Positions 5,791 to 6,164 of a stretch of 6,164 nt of DNA are shown one piece after another. This DNA comes from CAZTZL01 sp964537715. GTDB taxonomy: Bacteria; Zhuqueibacterota; QNDG01; DSAB01. The stretch covers positions 1-6,164 of the forward strand of contig CAZIAH010000168.1 of NCBI GenBank assembly GCA_964537715.1, read 5' to 3'. A model generated the notes under the pieces. That model made no database searches, was not told the origin of the DNA, and worked only from the letters and a program-made list of their open reading frames with translations. Position 1 is the first letter of the stretch. Every line of letters begins with the position of its first letter. Made by a program: the position numbers and the translations under genes.

Positions 5791-6164
5791 ATGAAAATTG
5801 GATTTTTGCATTCACTTATCAGAAAAGACGAAAAATTTCTCATCGATGTATTTCAAACCAAATCAGATGTCGAACTGATTATGATAGACGACCGGGGTCT
5901 GACCTTTCAACTCGGAGAAAAACACGATGGTGTCGATGTGGTTTTGGAACGCTGCATCAATCACTCCCGAGCGCTTCACGCGCTCCGACTTTTCGAGAGC
6001 GAAGGAATCAGATGCGTCAACACTTCCAAAACGGCAACCATCTGCGGAGACAAACTGCTGACCTCCATCGCGCTTCAGGAACATGCGGTTCCCCAACCCG
6101 AAGTCCGCGTCGCTTTCACCGAGCAGTCCGCGCTGAAAGCCATCGAGGAAATGGGATATCCGGT
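5791..6164 (+). CDS. lysX: LysX, alpha-aminoadipate--LysW ligase (N-terminal part, cut by window end)
   Basis: This ATP-grasp ligase uses ATP to join the amino group of alpha-aminoadipate to the C-terminal glutamate side chain of LysW, protecting the amine during lysine synthesis. Only the first 124 residues are present. They cover the N-terminal pre-ATP-grasp domain and the start of the ATP-grasp fold. Family marks are LERCINHSRALHALR (52-66), GIRCVNTS (72-79), CGDKLLTSIAL (85-95), PQPEVRV (101-107) and the final GYPV, all of which align by eye with Thermus LysX. The start ATG at 5791 lies one base after the homocitrate synthase stop, with AAGGCGGA-type sequence upstream, so translation is probably coupled. 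The substrate-specificity residues that separate LysX from the glutamate-specific ArgX lie outside the window; the lysine call rests on the neighbours. Confidence 0.92.
   Translation, partial: MKIGFLHSLIRKDEKFLIDVFQTKSDVELIMIDDRGLTFQLGEKHDGVDVVLERCINHSRALHALRLFESEGIRCVNTSKTATICGDKLLTSIALQEHAVPQPEVRVAFTEQSALKAIEEMGYP

Noticed and set aside
1..6164. CRISPR array, tRNA, rRNA, insertion sequence or prophage genes
   Set aside because: No regularly spaced direct repeats, cloverleaf-like segments, rRNA-like stretches or transposase/integrase reading frames were seen.

Overview
The window looks bacterial: compact genes in operons, Shine-Dalgarno sites of the GGAGG type and sigma70-like promoters. 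Coding DNA has moderate GC content and the spacers are very AT-rich. The taxon cannot be fixed from the sequence. A LysW-dependent lysine pathway is known from Thermus/Deinococcus, many archaea, Chloroflexota and a range of mostly uncultured bacterial phyla, so a metagenome-derived or poorly studied bacterium is a reasonable guess (inference).

Layout. (1) Positions 1-288 are non-coding. They hold a REP-like nested palindrome near the left edge and an AT-rich leader with possible promoters. (2) 289-2091, plus strand: a two-gene ABC exporter of the DrrA/DrrB type (ATPase, then ABC-2 permease). (3) 2092-2216: a short convergent spacer with a probable minus-strand terminator. (4) 4255-2217, minus strand: a tight three-gene operon, transcribed as PTS EIIA-domain protein, then a 399-residue CPA-type cation:proton antiporter, then a small PII-superfamily-like protein. 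(5) 4256-4463: an AT-rich divergent promoter region. (6) 4464 to the right edge, plus strand: the start of a lysine biosynthesis operon, lysW, homocitrate synthase, and lysX (cut by the window end).

How the genes work together. In the lysine operon, homocitrate synthase makes the first committed step of the alpha-aminoadipate pathway. LysX later couples alpha-aminoadipate to the C-terminal glutamate of the carrier LysW, which carries the intermediates. In the minus-strand operon, a transporter sits between two proteins of classic signalling families, a phospho-acceptor EIIA domain and a PII-like trimer-type sensor. This suggests an antiporter gated by energy, phosphoryl or nucleotide signals, and it is the least explained part of the window. 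The two operons diverge from back-to-back promoters whose -35 elements lie only 16 bp apart. The ABC exporter appears to be an independent unit.
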